64,000 nt of DNA from Paenibacillus rubinfantis (GTDB lineage: Bacteria > Bacillota > Bacilli > Paenibacillales > Paenibacillaceae): assembly GCF_001486505.1 (NCBI RefSeq), contig NZ_LN909066.1:724452-788451 (forward strand). The letters run 5' to 3'. Below, one piece after another: positions 24,983-33,594 of this stretch. The notes beneath the pieces were generated by a model, which made no database searches, was not told the DNA's origin, and worked only from the letters and a program-made list of their open reading frames with translations. Every line of letters starts with the position of its first letter. The first letter of the stretch is position 1. Made by a program: the position numbers and the translations under genes.

Positions 24983-25549
24983 CGATGGAAAGTGCCAAGT
25001 AACTGGTGCTGGCGTGGGGGCGGTCGGCTGGTGCTGATGGGAAGTGCCGAGTGGCTGGTGCTGGCGTAGGGGCGGTCGACTGGTGCTGACGGGAAGTGCC
25101 GAGTAACTGGTGCTGACGTGGGGGTGGTCGGCTGATGCTATTGGCAAGTACCGAGTGACTGGTGCTGGCGTGGGGGCGGTCGGCTGGTGCTGATGGGAAG
25201 TGCCGAGTGACCGGTGCTGGCGTAGGGGCGGTCGACTGGTGCTGATGGGAAGTGCCCGGTGACTGGTGCTGGCGGGGGCTGGTCGGCTGGTGCTGATGGG
25301 AAGTGGCCGGTGGCTGGTGCTGATGGGAAGTGCCAAGTAACTGGTGCTGGCGTGGGGGCGGTCGGCTGGCGCTGATGGGAAGTGCCGAGGGACTGGTGCC
25401 GGCGTGGGGGTGGTCGGCTGGTGCTGATGGGAAGTGCCGAGTGACTAGTGCTGGCGTGGGGGCGGTCGGCTGGTGCTGATGGGAAGTGCCGAGGGACTGG
25501 TGCCGGCGTGGGGGCTGGTCGGCTGGTGCTGATGGGAAGTGCCGAGTGT
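24983..25549. repeat. 52-bp tandem repeat array, about 11 units
   Basis: A GC-rich minisatellite. The marker GGCGTGGGGG or its variant recurs at 25011, 25063, 25115, 25167, 25219, 25271, 25349, 25401, 25453 and 25505. The pitch is 52 bp, with one 78-bp step that adds half a unit. Each unit consists of two related 26-bp halves, both beginning GGTGCTG. The unit length is not a multiple of three, so the 185-codon minus-strand frame through it is an artefact. It lies between dnaE and pgpA, in an intergenic stretch that holds no real gene. Confidence 0.93.
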
Positions 25550-25555
25550 TTAGCG

Positions 25556-25740
25556 CTAACGGACCGTAGTGACGTTATTTAGTTATTTCCCGCCCATTTC
25601 CCGATGTAACGGACTCCACAGCCCTTATTAGGCGCGATTTGGGGATATACAGGCGGTTTTTGGGGATATAACGTCTCTCCGGTCCGTTAGATCGCATCGT
25701 CTCCTGTTACCGCGGAAATAACGTCGCTGGAGTCCGTTAG
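25556..25740. repeat. 185-bp dyad element with four 25-bp arms, copy 1
   Basis: Four related 25-bp arms share CTAACGGAC at one end and a TTATT-type end at the other. Two are forward (25556-25580, 25606-25630) and two inverted (about 25666-25690, 25716-25740). Arms within each pair start 50 bp apart, and the whole can fold into a long imperfect hairpin (arm 1 with 4, arm 2 with 3). A TTACCGCGG core lies between arms 3 and 4. A second copy with the same geometry but different arm bases is at 40082-40266. No open reading frame is present. Confidence 0.8.
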
Positions 25741-25747
25741 ATCAGCG

Positions 25748-25789
25748 CGCGCCAAAAAACCGGTTCTGCAACAAAGGCAGAACCGGTTT
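25748..25789 (-). terminator. Terminator after dnaE
   Basis: A perfect 13-bp stem (25757-25769 with 25777-25789) with a 7-base loop is followed on the minus strand by TTTTTT. It lies just after the dnaE stop. Confidence 0.92.
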
Positions 25790-25803
25790 AAACAAGGCGC
25801 AAA

Positions 25804-28800
25804 TCATCTAATCTTGACCGTGTCGGAGCCCAGCATCTGCTCCATTTCACGGATCAAGGCGGGCGAAGGCTTGATGCTGTAGCGTTCCGTCAAGGCCAGC
25901 AGCTTGCCGGTGCTTTCGTAGAAAAGCACCGTGGCGACCGGGCCGGGATGCTGCTCCAGCAGCAGCTTGAGCCGCTCGAGCAGGCGCGCGTTCTCCGCCG
26001 CGGCCGTGATCTTGATGAAGACGCGCTGCGCCGGCGTCTTCTCCTGCCCGCGCCGCGCGCCCGGGCGCAGCTGGGCCAGGCTTTGCTCGCTCAGCGGAGC
26101 GACTTCGTCGGCCAGCAGCTTGAAGCCTTCGTCCTGCTGCTGGACGACGCCGCGCAGCGCGAGCAAAGCCCCTTTCTCGACGTGGGCGGCCGAGCGCCGC
26201 CACACTTCGGGGAACAACACGACCTCGCAGCGCTCGATTTGGTCCTCCAGCTCCATGAACGCCATCGCTTTCCCCTGCTTGGTCGTGATCGTCTTGACCG
26301 ACATGACCATCCCCGCGACAACCGCACGGGACTCGTCAGGCGCTTCGGCCAAATCCATCAGCCGCTCGACGCCGTCCCCTTCCAGCAGTTCGTCGAAGTC
26401 GTCCAGCGGATGGCCGGACAAATACAAGCCCAACAGCTCCCGCTCCAGATCCAGCTGCTGTCCAGCCGTAAACTTCGGCACATCCGGGTATTCGATGTCC
26501 CAGTTCGGCGACTCCACGAAATCGAACAGCTGAATCTGCAAGTCGTCCCGCTCCTTGCGCCATTTCAGCGCCGCTTCGACGGTTTCGTCGAGCATCGCCA
26601 GCAGTTGGGCGCGGTGACCCGGCAAGGAATCAAACGCTCCGCCTTGGATCAGCGACTCGATCACCCGCTTGTTGCACGTCCGCAAATCCACTCGCCTGCA
26701 AAAATCAAGCAAGCTGTCGAACGGACGCTCTTTTCGCTCCCTCAAAATACTTTCGATTGCCTGCGTCCCCACGTTCTTGATCGCCGCCAATCCGAAGCGG
26801 ATCACGCCGAGTCCCTCCGCGCCTTCCTCTCCGGACTCGGTGGAACCCGCCGCTGGGGACGTAGTCTGCGCCTGCGGCGTAAACAGCACGTTGCTTTCGT
26901 TCACGTCCGGCGGCAGCACCACAATGCCCATCCGCCGGCATTCGACAATATACTCCGCCACCTTGCGGTGGCTGCCGGTTACGGCGGTCAGCATCGAGGC
27001 CATAAACTGCACCGGGTAATGCGCTTTGAGGTAGGCGGTCTGAAACGCCAGCACGCCATAAGCCGCGGCATGCGCCCGCGCAAAGCCGTAATCGGCGAAC
27101 CGCACGATCATGTCGTACACCGCGTTCGCCTCATCCGCAGTATAGCCTTGCGTGATGCTGCCGCTGACGAAATGACCACGCTGCTCATCGAGCACCTCGC
27201 GTTTCTTCTTGGATACGGCGCGTCGCAGGAGGTCGGATTCCCCTAATGAGAAACCCGCCATTTTGGAGGCGATCTGCATAATTTGTTCCTGGTAAACGAT
27301 GATGCCGTACGTATCCTTCAGCAACGGTTCCAAATCGGGATGCGGATATTCGACGCTGATCTGACCATGCTTGCCGGCGATGTATTTCGGAATAAACTCC
27401 ATCGGCCCCGGACGATACAACGCCAGCAGGGAGATGATGTCCTCGAACACCGACGGCTTCATCTCCTTCAGCACCCGTCGCATCCCCGTGGACTCGAGCT
27501 GGAACACCCCGGTCGTCTCGCCTCGTCCCAACATCTCGTACGTCGAGTGATCGTCGTCCGGGACAAGCCGGAAATCGGGGGCGTTCCCCTCCTGTTCCTT
27601 GATCCAGTTCATACAGCGTTCGATGATGGACAACGTGCGAAGCCCGAGGAAGTCCATTTTCAGCAGGCCGATCGCTTCCAGGTTTTCCATGGAATACTGC
27701 GTCAACGCCGTATGCTCGCTGCCCGCCTGCAGCGGAACCGCATCGGTTAACGGGTCGCGCGAAATGACGACGCCGGCGGCGTGGGTGGAGGCGTGCCGTG
27801 GCATGCCTTCGACTTTCTTCGCCATGTCCAGCAGCCCTTTGACCCGCTCGGATCCGTCGTACATCGCCTTCAGATCCGGGCTTTCCTTCAAGGCGCGTTC
27901 GATCGTCATCCCCAGATGACCCGGGATCAGCTTCGCCACTTTATTCACTTCGCCAAACGGCACATTCAGCGCTCGCCCTACATCGCGGACCGCCGCACGG
28001 GCCGCCATCGTACCAAACGTGATAATCTGGGCCACATGCTCTGCCCCGTATTTGTCGACGACATAAGCGATCACTTCATCCCGCCGCTCGTCGCTGAAGT
28101 CGATATCGATATCCGGCATCGTTACCCGCTCCGGATTCAAAAACCGTTCAAACAACAGGTTATATTTGATCGGGTCGACGTCGGTGATCCGCAGCACGTA
28201 AGCGACCAAGCTGCCCGCCGAGGAGCCCCGTCCCGGTCCCGTCGCGATTCCGCTCCGATGGGCAAAGGCAATAAAGTCCCACACGATCAGAAAATAATCG
28301 GAAAATCCCATGCTCGCGATGATCTCCAGCTCATAACGCAACCGCTGCTCCAGCTTCTCCCGCTCCGCCGGGTCACGCCATACGTCCAGCTCGCCATACC
28401 GGTCGGCCAGGCCCTGCTGACACAGCTCCGCCAGGTAGCTTCCGGCGGTTTGCCCTTCCGGAATCGGCCGATACGCCGGCAAAATATGCCGATCAAACTC
28501 CAGCTCCAATTCGCAGGAATCGGCAATTTTCGCCGTATTGGCATATGCCTCCGGCAGATGGGGGAACAGCTCGGCCATTTCCTCCGCGGTTTTCAGATAC
28601 AGCTGATTGGTGTGCATTTTGAGCCGGTCTTCGTCGTCCACCGTTTTTCCCGTACCCACGCAAATCAGGACATCCTGCACCTCGGCGTCTTCCTTGCTCA
28701 GGTAATGCGCGTCATTGGTGACGACCAGCTGCGCCCCGATTTCCCCGGCCAGCTGAACGAGCAGCGGATTCACTTTCTTTTGCTCGGGAATGCCATGATC

Positions 28801-29325
28801 CTGCAGCTCCAGGTAAAAATCCTCGCCAAACGCCGTTTGATAACGCAGCGCGGCTTTTTTCGCTTCGTCGTAATGACCGCGCAGCAGGTGGAACGGGACC
28901 TCTCCGCCCAAGCAGGCGCTAAGGCACACCAGGCCTTCGCGATGCCGCTCCAGCGCATCCCAGTCGATCCGCGGCTTGTAGTGGAAGCCTTCGAGATGAC
29001 CGATGGAGCTTAACTTCATCAGGTTGCGGTAGCCCGTCTCATTCTTGGCCAGCAAAATCAAATGATGGATCGGTTGGTCCTGCCGGCTTCCCCGCTCCTT
29101 GCGCGAGCCCGCCGTAAAATACACCTCACAGCCGATAATCGGCTTGATGCCGTGCTTTTGACACAATTTATAAAAAGGAACCGCGCCGTACATGACCCCA
29201 TGATCTGTCAGCGCCAGCGCCTTCATGCCGGAGGCTGCGGCCTTGGCGACGAGGTCCTCGAGCCGGGCTGCCCCGTCCAGCAAGCTGTATTCGCTATGTA
29301 CGTGCAAATGAACAAAGCTGTCCAT
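25804..29325 (-). CDS. dnaE: DNA polymerase III subunit alpha, DnaE type
   Basis: A 1173-residue replicative polymerase. The N-terminal PHP domain starts HLHVHSEYSLLDG (from residue 6) with LTDHGVMYGA; the polymerase palm carries GPGRGSSAGSLVAY and PDIDIDFSDERR near 400-412; helix-hairpin-helix and OB-fold segments follow near 850-1090 (IERCEVVLFPEVW). In Firmicutes DnaE extends primers before handing over to PolC. The length and lack of an inserted exonuclease fit DnaE1, not PolC. ATG 29325 follows GAAAGGAAGG. Its position next to ytrH and ytrI is the conserved Bacillus arrangement. Confidence 0.97.
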   Translation of the reverse strand: MDSFVHLHVHSEYSLLDGAARLEDLVAKAAASGMKALALTDHGVMYGAVPFYKLCQKHGIKPIIGCEVYFTAGSRKERGSRQDQPIHHLILLAKNETGYRNLMKLSSIGHLEGFHYKPRIDWDALERHREGLVCLSACLGGEVPFHLLRGHYDEAKKAALRYQTAFGEDFYLELQDHGIPEQKKVNPLLVQLAGEIGAQLVVTNDAHYLSKEDAEVQDVLICVGTGKTVDDEDRLKMHTNQLYLKTAEEMAELFPHLPEAYANTAKIADSCELELEFDRHILPAYRPIPEGQTAGSYLAELCQQGLADRYGELDVWRDPAEREKLEQRLRYELEIIASMGFSDYFLIVWDFIAFAHRSGIATGPGRGSSAGSLVAYVLRITDVDPIKYNLLFERFLNPERVTMPDIDIDFSDERRDEVIAYVVDKYGAEHVAQIITFGTMAARAAVRDVGRALNVPFGEVNKVAKLIPGHLGMTIERALKESPDLKAMYDGSERVKGLLDMAKKVEGMPRHASTHAAGVVISRDPLTDAVPLQAGSEHTALTQYSMENLEAIGLLKMDFLGLRTLSIIERCMNWIKEQEGNAPDFRLVPDDDHSTYEMLGRGETTGVFQLESTGMRRVLKEMKPSVFEDIISLLALYRPGPMEFIPKYIAGKHGQISVEYPHPDLEPLLKDTYGIIVYQEQIMQIASKMAGFSLGESDLLRRAVSKKKREVLDEQRGHFVSGSITQGYTADEANAVYDMIVRFADYGFARAHAAAYGVLAFQTAYLKAHYPVQFMASMLTAVTGSHRKVAEYIVECRRMGIVVLPPDVNESNVLFTPQAQTTSPAAGSTESGEEGAEGLGVIRFGLAAIKNVGTQAIESILRERKERPFDSLLDFCRRVDLRTCNKRVIESLIQGGAFDSLPGHRAQLLAMLDETVEAALKWRKERDDLQIQLFDFVESPNWDIEYPDVPKFTAGQQLDLERELLGLYLSGHPLDDFDELLEGDGVERLMDLAEAPDESRAVVAGMVMSVKTITTKQGKAMAFMELEDQIERCEVVLFPEVWRRSAAHVEKGALLALRGVVQQQDEGFKLLADEVAPLSEQSLAQLRPGARRGQEKTPAQRVFIKITAAAENARLLERLKLLLEQHPGPVATVLFYESTGKLLALTERYSIKPSPALIREMEQMLGSDTVKIR

Positions 29326-29434
29326 GCGATCCCTTCCTTTCGAGCGATTTACTTAATATTTTATCATACATAGGGAGGCCCCGCCCATAGAATGGTAGAA
29401 AGACCGGACAAACCTCGGAAAGGGGCAAACGCGC

Positions 29435-29764
29435 ATGAGTACGTTTTTAACCAAAGCGGTTATGGATTTCTTTATCGCCTTTGGCATCGTGGTGGGGGGC
29501 GCCATGGTGGGCGGCATCGGAGCGGTCGTTTCGCTGCAGCCGCCGACGCATACGATGCTGGACATCGCTGACCGCATTAAGATATGGGCGCTGGCCGCTG
29601 CCGTAGGCGGCACGATCGACCCGATGCGGGTGATTGAGAGCAACTTTTTTGACGGAAACCTGTCTCCAGCTATCAAACAGATCTTGTACCTGCTGTTCGC
29701 TTTTCTCGGGGCCCATATGGGCTCGGAGCTGGTGCGCTGGATGTGCGGGGGAGGACGGGGATGA
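29435..29764 (+). CDS. ytrH: Sporulation membrane protein YtrH
   Basis: A 109-residue protein with three hydrophobic segments (about 8-35, 48-62, 80-100) and the YtrH features GIVVGGAMVGGIGAVVSLQP, AVGGTIDPMRVIE and LFAFLGAHMGSEL. In B. subtilis ytrH and ytrI are a sigma-E operon needed for efficient sporulation. ATG 29435 lies behind GGAAAGGGG. It overlaps ytrI by four bases (ATGA). Confidence 0.9.
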   Translation: MSTFLTKAVMDFFIAFGIVVGGAMVGGIGAVVSLQPPTHTMLDIADRIKIWALAAAVGGTIDPMRVIESNFFDGNLSPAIKQILYLLFAFLGAHMGSELVRWMCGGGRG

Positions 29765-30261
29765 CCGAGGAAGCGAAACGGCCGAAGCTGACGGGCTTTC
29801 GCAGGTTTATGCAGTTTACCGCCGTGTTTATCTTCGGCATGGTGATCGGCAGCATCGTTTACAACGTCATCTATCAGACAAGCTACAATTTGCTATGGAT
29901 CCAGAACAAGGATCTTACGATCCAGCTGCATCAAGCCGAAGAGGACATCCGGACGCTGAAAAAATACAACAACCGCTCCACCGTCATCAAAGAGATCAAG
30001 GTCCGTGTGGAGGAGCGTGATCCACCGCTAGACTCGCTGGCGGTCAAAGAGGTCGCCGAGCAGCTTCACAACGAGCTGGAGGTGCTGCGGGGGCGGAACA
30101 TTTTTGATATCGATTCCGATGCCAAAATGGCCCGGACGCTGTTGAACCGCAAAATCTATGTCGTGCGCGACAAGGAATATACGATCCAGATAAAGACGAT
30201 GCTGGTGAGCGACGGGGTGCTGCAGGTTTGGGTGGATATGAGGCCCTATATTCGTCTCTAG
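29761..30261 (+). CDS. ytrI: Sporulation protein YtrI
   Basis: A 166-residue bitopic protein: a short cytoplasmic start, one membrane helix (about 15-38: FTAVFIFGMVIGSIVYNVI), a predicted coiled coil (about 50-90) and a C-terminal soluble domain with NRKIYVVRDKEYTIQIK. ATG 29761 overlaps the ytrH stop and follows GGGGGAGGACGGGG, so the two are translationally coupled. The in-frame upstream ATG at 29743 is less likely. Confidence 0.88.
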   Translation: MTEEAKRPKLTGFRRFMQFTAVFIFGMVIGSIVYNVIYQTSYNLLWIQNKDLTIQLHQAEEDIRTLKKYNNRSTVIKEIKVRVEERDPPLDSLAVKEVAEQLHNELEVLRGRNIFDIDSDAKMARTLLNRKIYVVRDKEYTIQIKTMLVSDGVLQVWVDMRPYIRL

Positions 30262-30284
30262 CAAATCATGTTAAAATAGAGGTA

Positions 30285-30545
30285 ATTAAAAAAACGGATA
30301 TTGATCACGATGTTTTGGCTAGGAAGCGAGTTCGGCATCGAATCTTGGATTCACCCGGGCCATCCGTTGCTCACGTAGGTTTCTCCTACGCTCCGCTACT
30401 CTGTCCCTAAGCTTCATCCAACCTTCTCGGTGCTGAACATCCGTTTTTTTAACTTTCATTGAACTGGATATTAAAAAAAACGGATATTGATCACGATGTT
30501 TTGGCGATGAAGCGAGTTCCGCGTCGAATCTTGGATTCACCCGGT
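30285..30545. repeat. Direct repeat pair, about 72 bp, 186 bp apart
   Basis: A block beginning TTAAAAAAACGGATATTGAT occurs at about 30285-30356 and again at about 30471-30542, with only a few differences. The inverted form ATCCGTTTTTTTAA is at 30439-30452. The unit distance of 186 bp is a multiple of three, so a short minus-strand open frame spans both, but it has no gene-like features. The stretch lies between ytrI and ytpI, where B. subtilis has nrnA. Confidence 0.75.
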
Positions 30546-30558
30546 CGGATTCCCCATT

Positions 30559-30680
30559 TTATATGATTTTTCATATAGAATTGGGCCAAAATCGCTAAAA
30601 AAGCCAAATCTATATGAAATTTCATATAGAATATCGACTTTTTCGCTTTTCCGCGTAATTATGTATGATTTTTCGAACAT
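30559..30680. repeat. Three AT-rich palindromes at 50-bp pitch
   Basis: Related palindromes occur at about 30559, 30610 and 30661. The central one is the perfect CTATATGAAATTTCATATAG; the first reads TATATGATTTTTCATATA and the third is degenerate. The next 170 bases (30690-30860) hold loose GC-rich repeats containing GCGAGGGA and ACGTACGAAGC, with no credible gene. Confidence 0.65.
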
Positions 30681-30894
30681 AATGCAGCGCGTGGGGGGGA
30701 CATTCTTACGACGCATGAGCGAGGGAACATCCCTGCGACCCGTGCGCGAGGGATTAACTTCGGTACTCGTGGACAACTTGCGGCGTACGGAGCCATCTTG
30801 TGACGTACGAAGCGCAGCAATCCCGCGGCGTTCCCCATCAACCTGCGTTAGGCAAACTTAAATCCATATGCCATAAAAGGAGCTCGTATTCCCC

Positions 30895-31194
30895 ATGATC
30901 CAAACGATCCAATACGTACTTTACGCTATCTTGATCCTCAGCTGCGTGGCCTCGGTTTTCTTCAGCTTTAAGTCGCGGCGTTCGCTGGATCCGCAAACCC
31001 GGGGGATGGCGGCCGCCAAAATGAACATCAGTATGGGCGTGATGCTGATCATCCTTGCCCTCATCCAAATGTTCCTGTTCAGCGGCTCCACGCTTCGGGT
31101 GGTCATCGGCGCCGTGTTTATGGTGCTGGGGGCGTTTAACATTTTTGCCGGCCTCCGCAACCACGGCTTGTACGCAAGACAAAAACAGGGATAA
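30895..31194 (+). CDS. ytpI: YtpI family small membrane protein
   Basis: A 99-residue protein with three membrane helices (about 5-25, 45-65, 68-88) and the YtpI-like features MAAAKMNISMGVMLIILA and FMVLGAFNIFAGLRNH. Function is unknown. It is convergent with ytoI, the same neighbour pair as in B. subtilis. ATG 30895 follows AAAGGAG. Confidence 0.85.
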   Translation: MIQTIQYVLYAILILSCVASVFFSFKSRRSLDPQTRGMAAAKMNISMGVMLIILALIQMFLFSGSTLRVVIGAVFMVLGAFNIFAGLRNHGLYARQKQG

Positions 31195-31244
31195 CCCGCT
31201 GGCCGGGATTCTTCCGGCTGTTAGGTTATCCCGCTAAATCACGC

Positions 31245-32579
31245 TTACGCGTGGTCAATCGACTGCAGCGTCATGACCGCCTTGGAGATCAGGGTTTCCT
31301 GGTAGGTTAACATGATTTCCAACTTACAAGCCCGGCGGCTCATCTCCAGCAATACGGGGATGATGACGACCGGGTTTTCGATTTGAACCGGGCGCACGAA
31401 ATAGGTAGTGATGTTGTCGACGACAAAATCGCCTCCGCTAATGTCCTTGGCCGCCCGAATCCCCGCTTGGGTCATCAGCGAAGTCAGGACCCCGTGTGAG
31501 ATTGTCCCCAAATCCGTTGACATCTGCGGCGTGATCATCCCGCGAAAAAACAACTTCCCTGCCTCGTCCCGTTCCTCGGCGAATCCGTTCCACATTAAAT
31601 GCTCGAACGTTTCGCCCAGCTGCGGCTGATTCCGCACGTCCCGCATCGCCTGCAGCACTTCGCGGCGCGTCACCGACGAAACCAGCTTCCGGTTGCGGTC
31701 GACGACAGGCAAGAAGTCGATCCCTTCCCAGACCATGATCTGCGCGGCGGAAGCAAGTGAGGTTTGCAGGCCTACGGTGATTGGATGACGGGTCATGCAT
31801 TTCTCGATCGCCTGGTCGCCGCTGAGCTCCTCGACATTTTTGCGGCTGACGATTCCGATCACCCGGTTCCACTCATCTACGACCGGAAAATGCTGATGCC
31901 CCGTCTCCACTGACAGCTGATCGAAATCGGAAATATTGCTCGTTGCCTTCAGCATGTTCACCCGCGGTTTGCGGCTGACGATGTCTTCTACCAGCATGAT
32001 CTTCTTCTTAATCAGGCGGTCGAATAACGCCCGGTTAATCATCGAAGCGACGGTAAACGTATCATGACGCGAGGAAATGATCGGCAAGGACAGCTTGTCC
32101 GCCAACGTCTTCACCTCGCGGCTCGTCCCGAAGCCCCCGGTGATCAGTACGCCGGCGCCTTGCTCCAGGGCCAGCGAATGGGCGTTGTCGCGGTTCCCGA
32201 TGATCAGCAGGCTGCCGGCATCGATGTACCTTGCCATGGCATCGATTTTCATCGCGCCGATGACGTATTTGTTCAACGTTTTGTCCAAGCCTTCTCCGCC
32301 GCCCAGCACATGGCCTTCCACGATATCAACCACGTCGCCAAAGGTTAACTGGTCAGAGATGTTCCTCGGCTTCTTCTCCACGCGAACCGTGCCTATCCGT
32401 TCCTTCGTAATGACGATCCCGAGATTCTCCGCTTCCTTCAGCGCCCGGTAGGCGGTGCCTTCACTGACGGCCAGCGCTTTGGCTAGCTTGCGTACGGATA
32501 TTTTCGTCCCGATCTTCAGTCCTTCGATATGCTGGAGCAGCTGTTCGTGTTTCGTGACGCTTTCTTCCGGTCCCTCCAA
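31245..32579 (-). CDS. ytoI: YtoI-like regulator: HTH, DRTGG, CBS pair and hot-dog domain
   Basis: A 444-residue multidomain protein. The N-terminal helix-turn-helix is at about 18-65 (ISVRKLAKALAVSEGTAYRA), a DRTGG domain at about 75-185 (SLLIIGNRDNAHSLALEQGA, GVLITGGF), two CBS motifs at about 195-310 (HFPVVDEWNRVIGIVS, DFLPVVDRNRKLVSSV) and a thioesterase-like hot-dog domain at about 325-440. B. subtilis YtoI has the same order. The CBS pair probably senses an adenine nucleotide; targets are unknown. The start is TTG 32579, spaced 8 bases from GGGGGG. Confidence 0.9.
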   Translation of the reverse strand: MEGPEESVTKHEQLLQHIEGLKIGTKISVRKLAKALAVSEGTAYRALKEAENLGIVITKERIGTVRVEKKPRNISDQLTFGDVVDIVEGHVLGGGEGLDKTLNKYVIGAMKIDAMARYIDAGSLLIIGNRDNAHSLALEQGAGVLITGGFGTSREVKTLADKLSLPIISSRHDTFTVASMINRALFDRLIKKKIMLVEDIVSRKPRVNMLKATSNISDFDQLSVETGHQHFPVVDEWNRVIGIVSRKNVEELSGDQAIEKCMTRHPITVGLQTSLASAAQIMVWEGIDFLPVVDRNRKLVSSVTRREVLQAMRDVRNQPQLGETFEHLMWNGFAEERDEAGKLFFRGMITPQMSTDLGTISHGVLTSLMTQAGIRAAKDISGGDFVVDNITTYFVRPVQIENPVVIIPVLLEMSRRACKLEIMLTYQETLISKAVMTLQSIDHA

Positions 32580-32631
32580 CTGTTATACCCCCCTGCCCGA
32601 ATCTGTACTATTCTGTATTCATTATACACGT

Positions 32632-33363
32632 TCAGGCGTAGGTCATCCAGACGGCGGCAAGAACGATAACAGAATAGACAATTTCCAGCATGCCGGACTG
32701 CTTCGCGGTAATTCCCGTTCGCGGGAACCAAACCGCCCTGGCCAGCAGGATCAAAGCGGCGATTTGCATCGCTGGGGACAGCAGCCACAAAGCCAGGAGC
32801 ATCAACATTCCATGGTAGGCGACGGAATAGAAGTAGAAACGCTTATTATTCCGCTCGCGGATGATCGTTTTCACGTAAAACGCTGTCCCGATAAAATACA
32901 ACGTGCTGATCAGGAACAATTCCGCGGCGAGCCGAAGATCGGTTCCTCCTCCAAGCTTATAGGAGATCAACACCATCAAGCTGAATTGCACGATCGCCGC
33001 GATGTCATTCAGCAGCGCGCGTTCGCGTTTACGCTTGGCATAGAGAGCATTCACCGCAAACAGCGGCACAAACAGAAGCGCCATTGACAGAACCTCGGGA
33101 CGGAGAAGGACCAGAATCAGCGCCGCAGGGACCAGCAACGCGCCATAAAGCAGCAAGGGCTTGCGGTAACGGGCCGCGGTTTTGGCTTTTCCCAACCGAA
33201 TCCACTGCAGCAAGGGAAACATAAACAAATAAATCAGAAGCCAGCAAGCAAACAGCAAGGCGTGGATCGCCCCGGGGGTAGAGGCGAGCATGCCAAACAG
33301 AAACGGAACGAGAAGCATGGCCCAGGCACCGTGTTGATTCGGAATATAATCTCGGATACGCAC
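32632..33363 (-). CDS. ywiC: YwiC-like membrane protein
   Basis: A 243-residue, eight- or nine-helix membrane protein beginning IRDYIPNQHGAWAMLLVPF, the hallmark of the YwiC family. Function is unknown; in B. subtilis ywiC lies beside the nitrate respiration and fnr genes. GTG 33363 follows AAGGAGG. Upstream is a TATAAT promoter with a CRP/FNR-type palindrome centred 41.5 bp from the predicted start, supporting anaerobic induction. Confidence 0.88.
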   Translation of the reverse strand: MRIRDYIPNQHGAWAMLLVPFLFGMLASTPGAIHALLFACWLLIYLFMFPLLQWIRLGKAKTAARYRKPLLLYGALLVPAALILVLLRPEVLSMALLFVPLFAVNALYAKRKRERALLNDIAAIVQFSLMVLISYKLGGGTDLRLAAELFLISTLYFIGTAFYVKTIIRERNNKRFYFYSVAYHGMLMLLALWLLSPAMQIAALILLARAVWFPRTGITAKQSGMLEIVYSVIVLAAVWMTYA

Positions 33364-33412
33364 GTTATCGGTTCCTCCTTAAATCATCAAGCATCCAATC
33401 CAAATTACGGAC

Positions 33413-33456
33413 ATTATAATCACCCGGCTCGGGTGCCCCAGTGACCGGAATCACTG
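33413..33456 (-). promoter_or_regulatory. Fnr-type promoter of ywiC
   Basis: The palindrome CAGTGA-N6-TCACTG (33439-33456 region, halves AGTGA 33440-33444 and TCACT 33451-33455) is centred at 33447.5. A perfect -10 TATAAT lies at 33418-33413, predicting a start near 33406. The centre is therefore at -41.5, the class II activation position. The halves differ from the Bacillus Fnr consensus TGTGA/TCACA by one base each, symmetrically. Confidence 0.7.
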
Positions 33457-33511
33457 GAACCATGACGGCTTCCGAACATTTCCGCGGGGAAATTTTCACT
33501 GCTGCGCTTCT

Positions 33512-33553
33512 TGTGACTGATATCACAATCCTGTGCCTTCCCGTTGATATAAT
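33512..33553 (+). promoter_or_regulatory. Consensus Fnr promoter of the DUF2249 operon
   Basis: A perfect TGTGA-N6-TCACA (33512-33527, centre 33519.5) is followed by an extended -10, TTGATATAAT, with TATAAT at 33548-33553. The predicted start near 33560 places the Fnr box at about -41. No -35 hexamer is needed at such class II promoters. Confidence 0.85.
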
Positions 33554-33594
33554 GAGGTCGAATCGTTAAATTTTTAACTTTAGGAGGACTACAC

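Noticed and set aside
24779..25336. 185-codon minus-strand open frame rich in STSRPPLRQH-like repeats
   Set aside because: It is generated by reading through the 52-bp tandem array, whose unit is not a multiple of three. No ribosome site, and the real pgpA start lies at 24789.
24983..25549. CRISPR array
   Set aside because: Units are contiguous 52-bp repeats with no unique spacers, and no cas genes are nearby.
25948..29013. Two long plus-strand open frames of more than 400 codons
   Set aside because: Antisense to dnaE in a GC-rich gene where stop codons are rare on the opposite strand; no start signals or motifs.
30319..30540. 73-codon minus-strand open frame with a repeated NPRFDAELAS end
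   Set aside because: The repetition comes from the 186-bp spaced DNA repeats; no ribosome site and no family resemblance.
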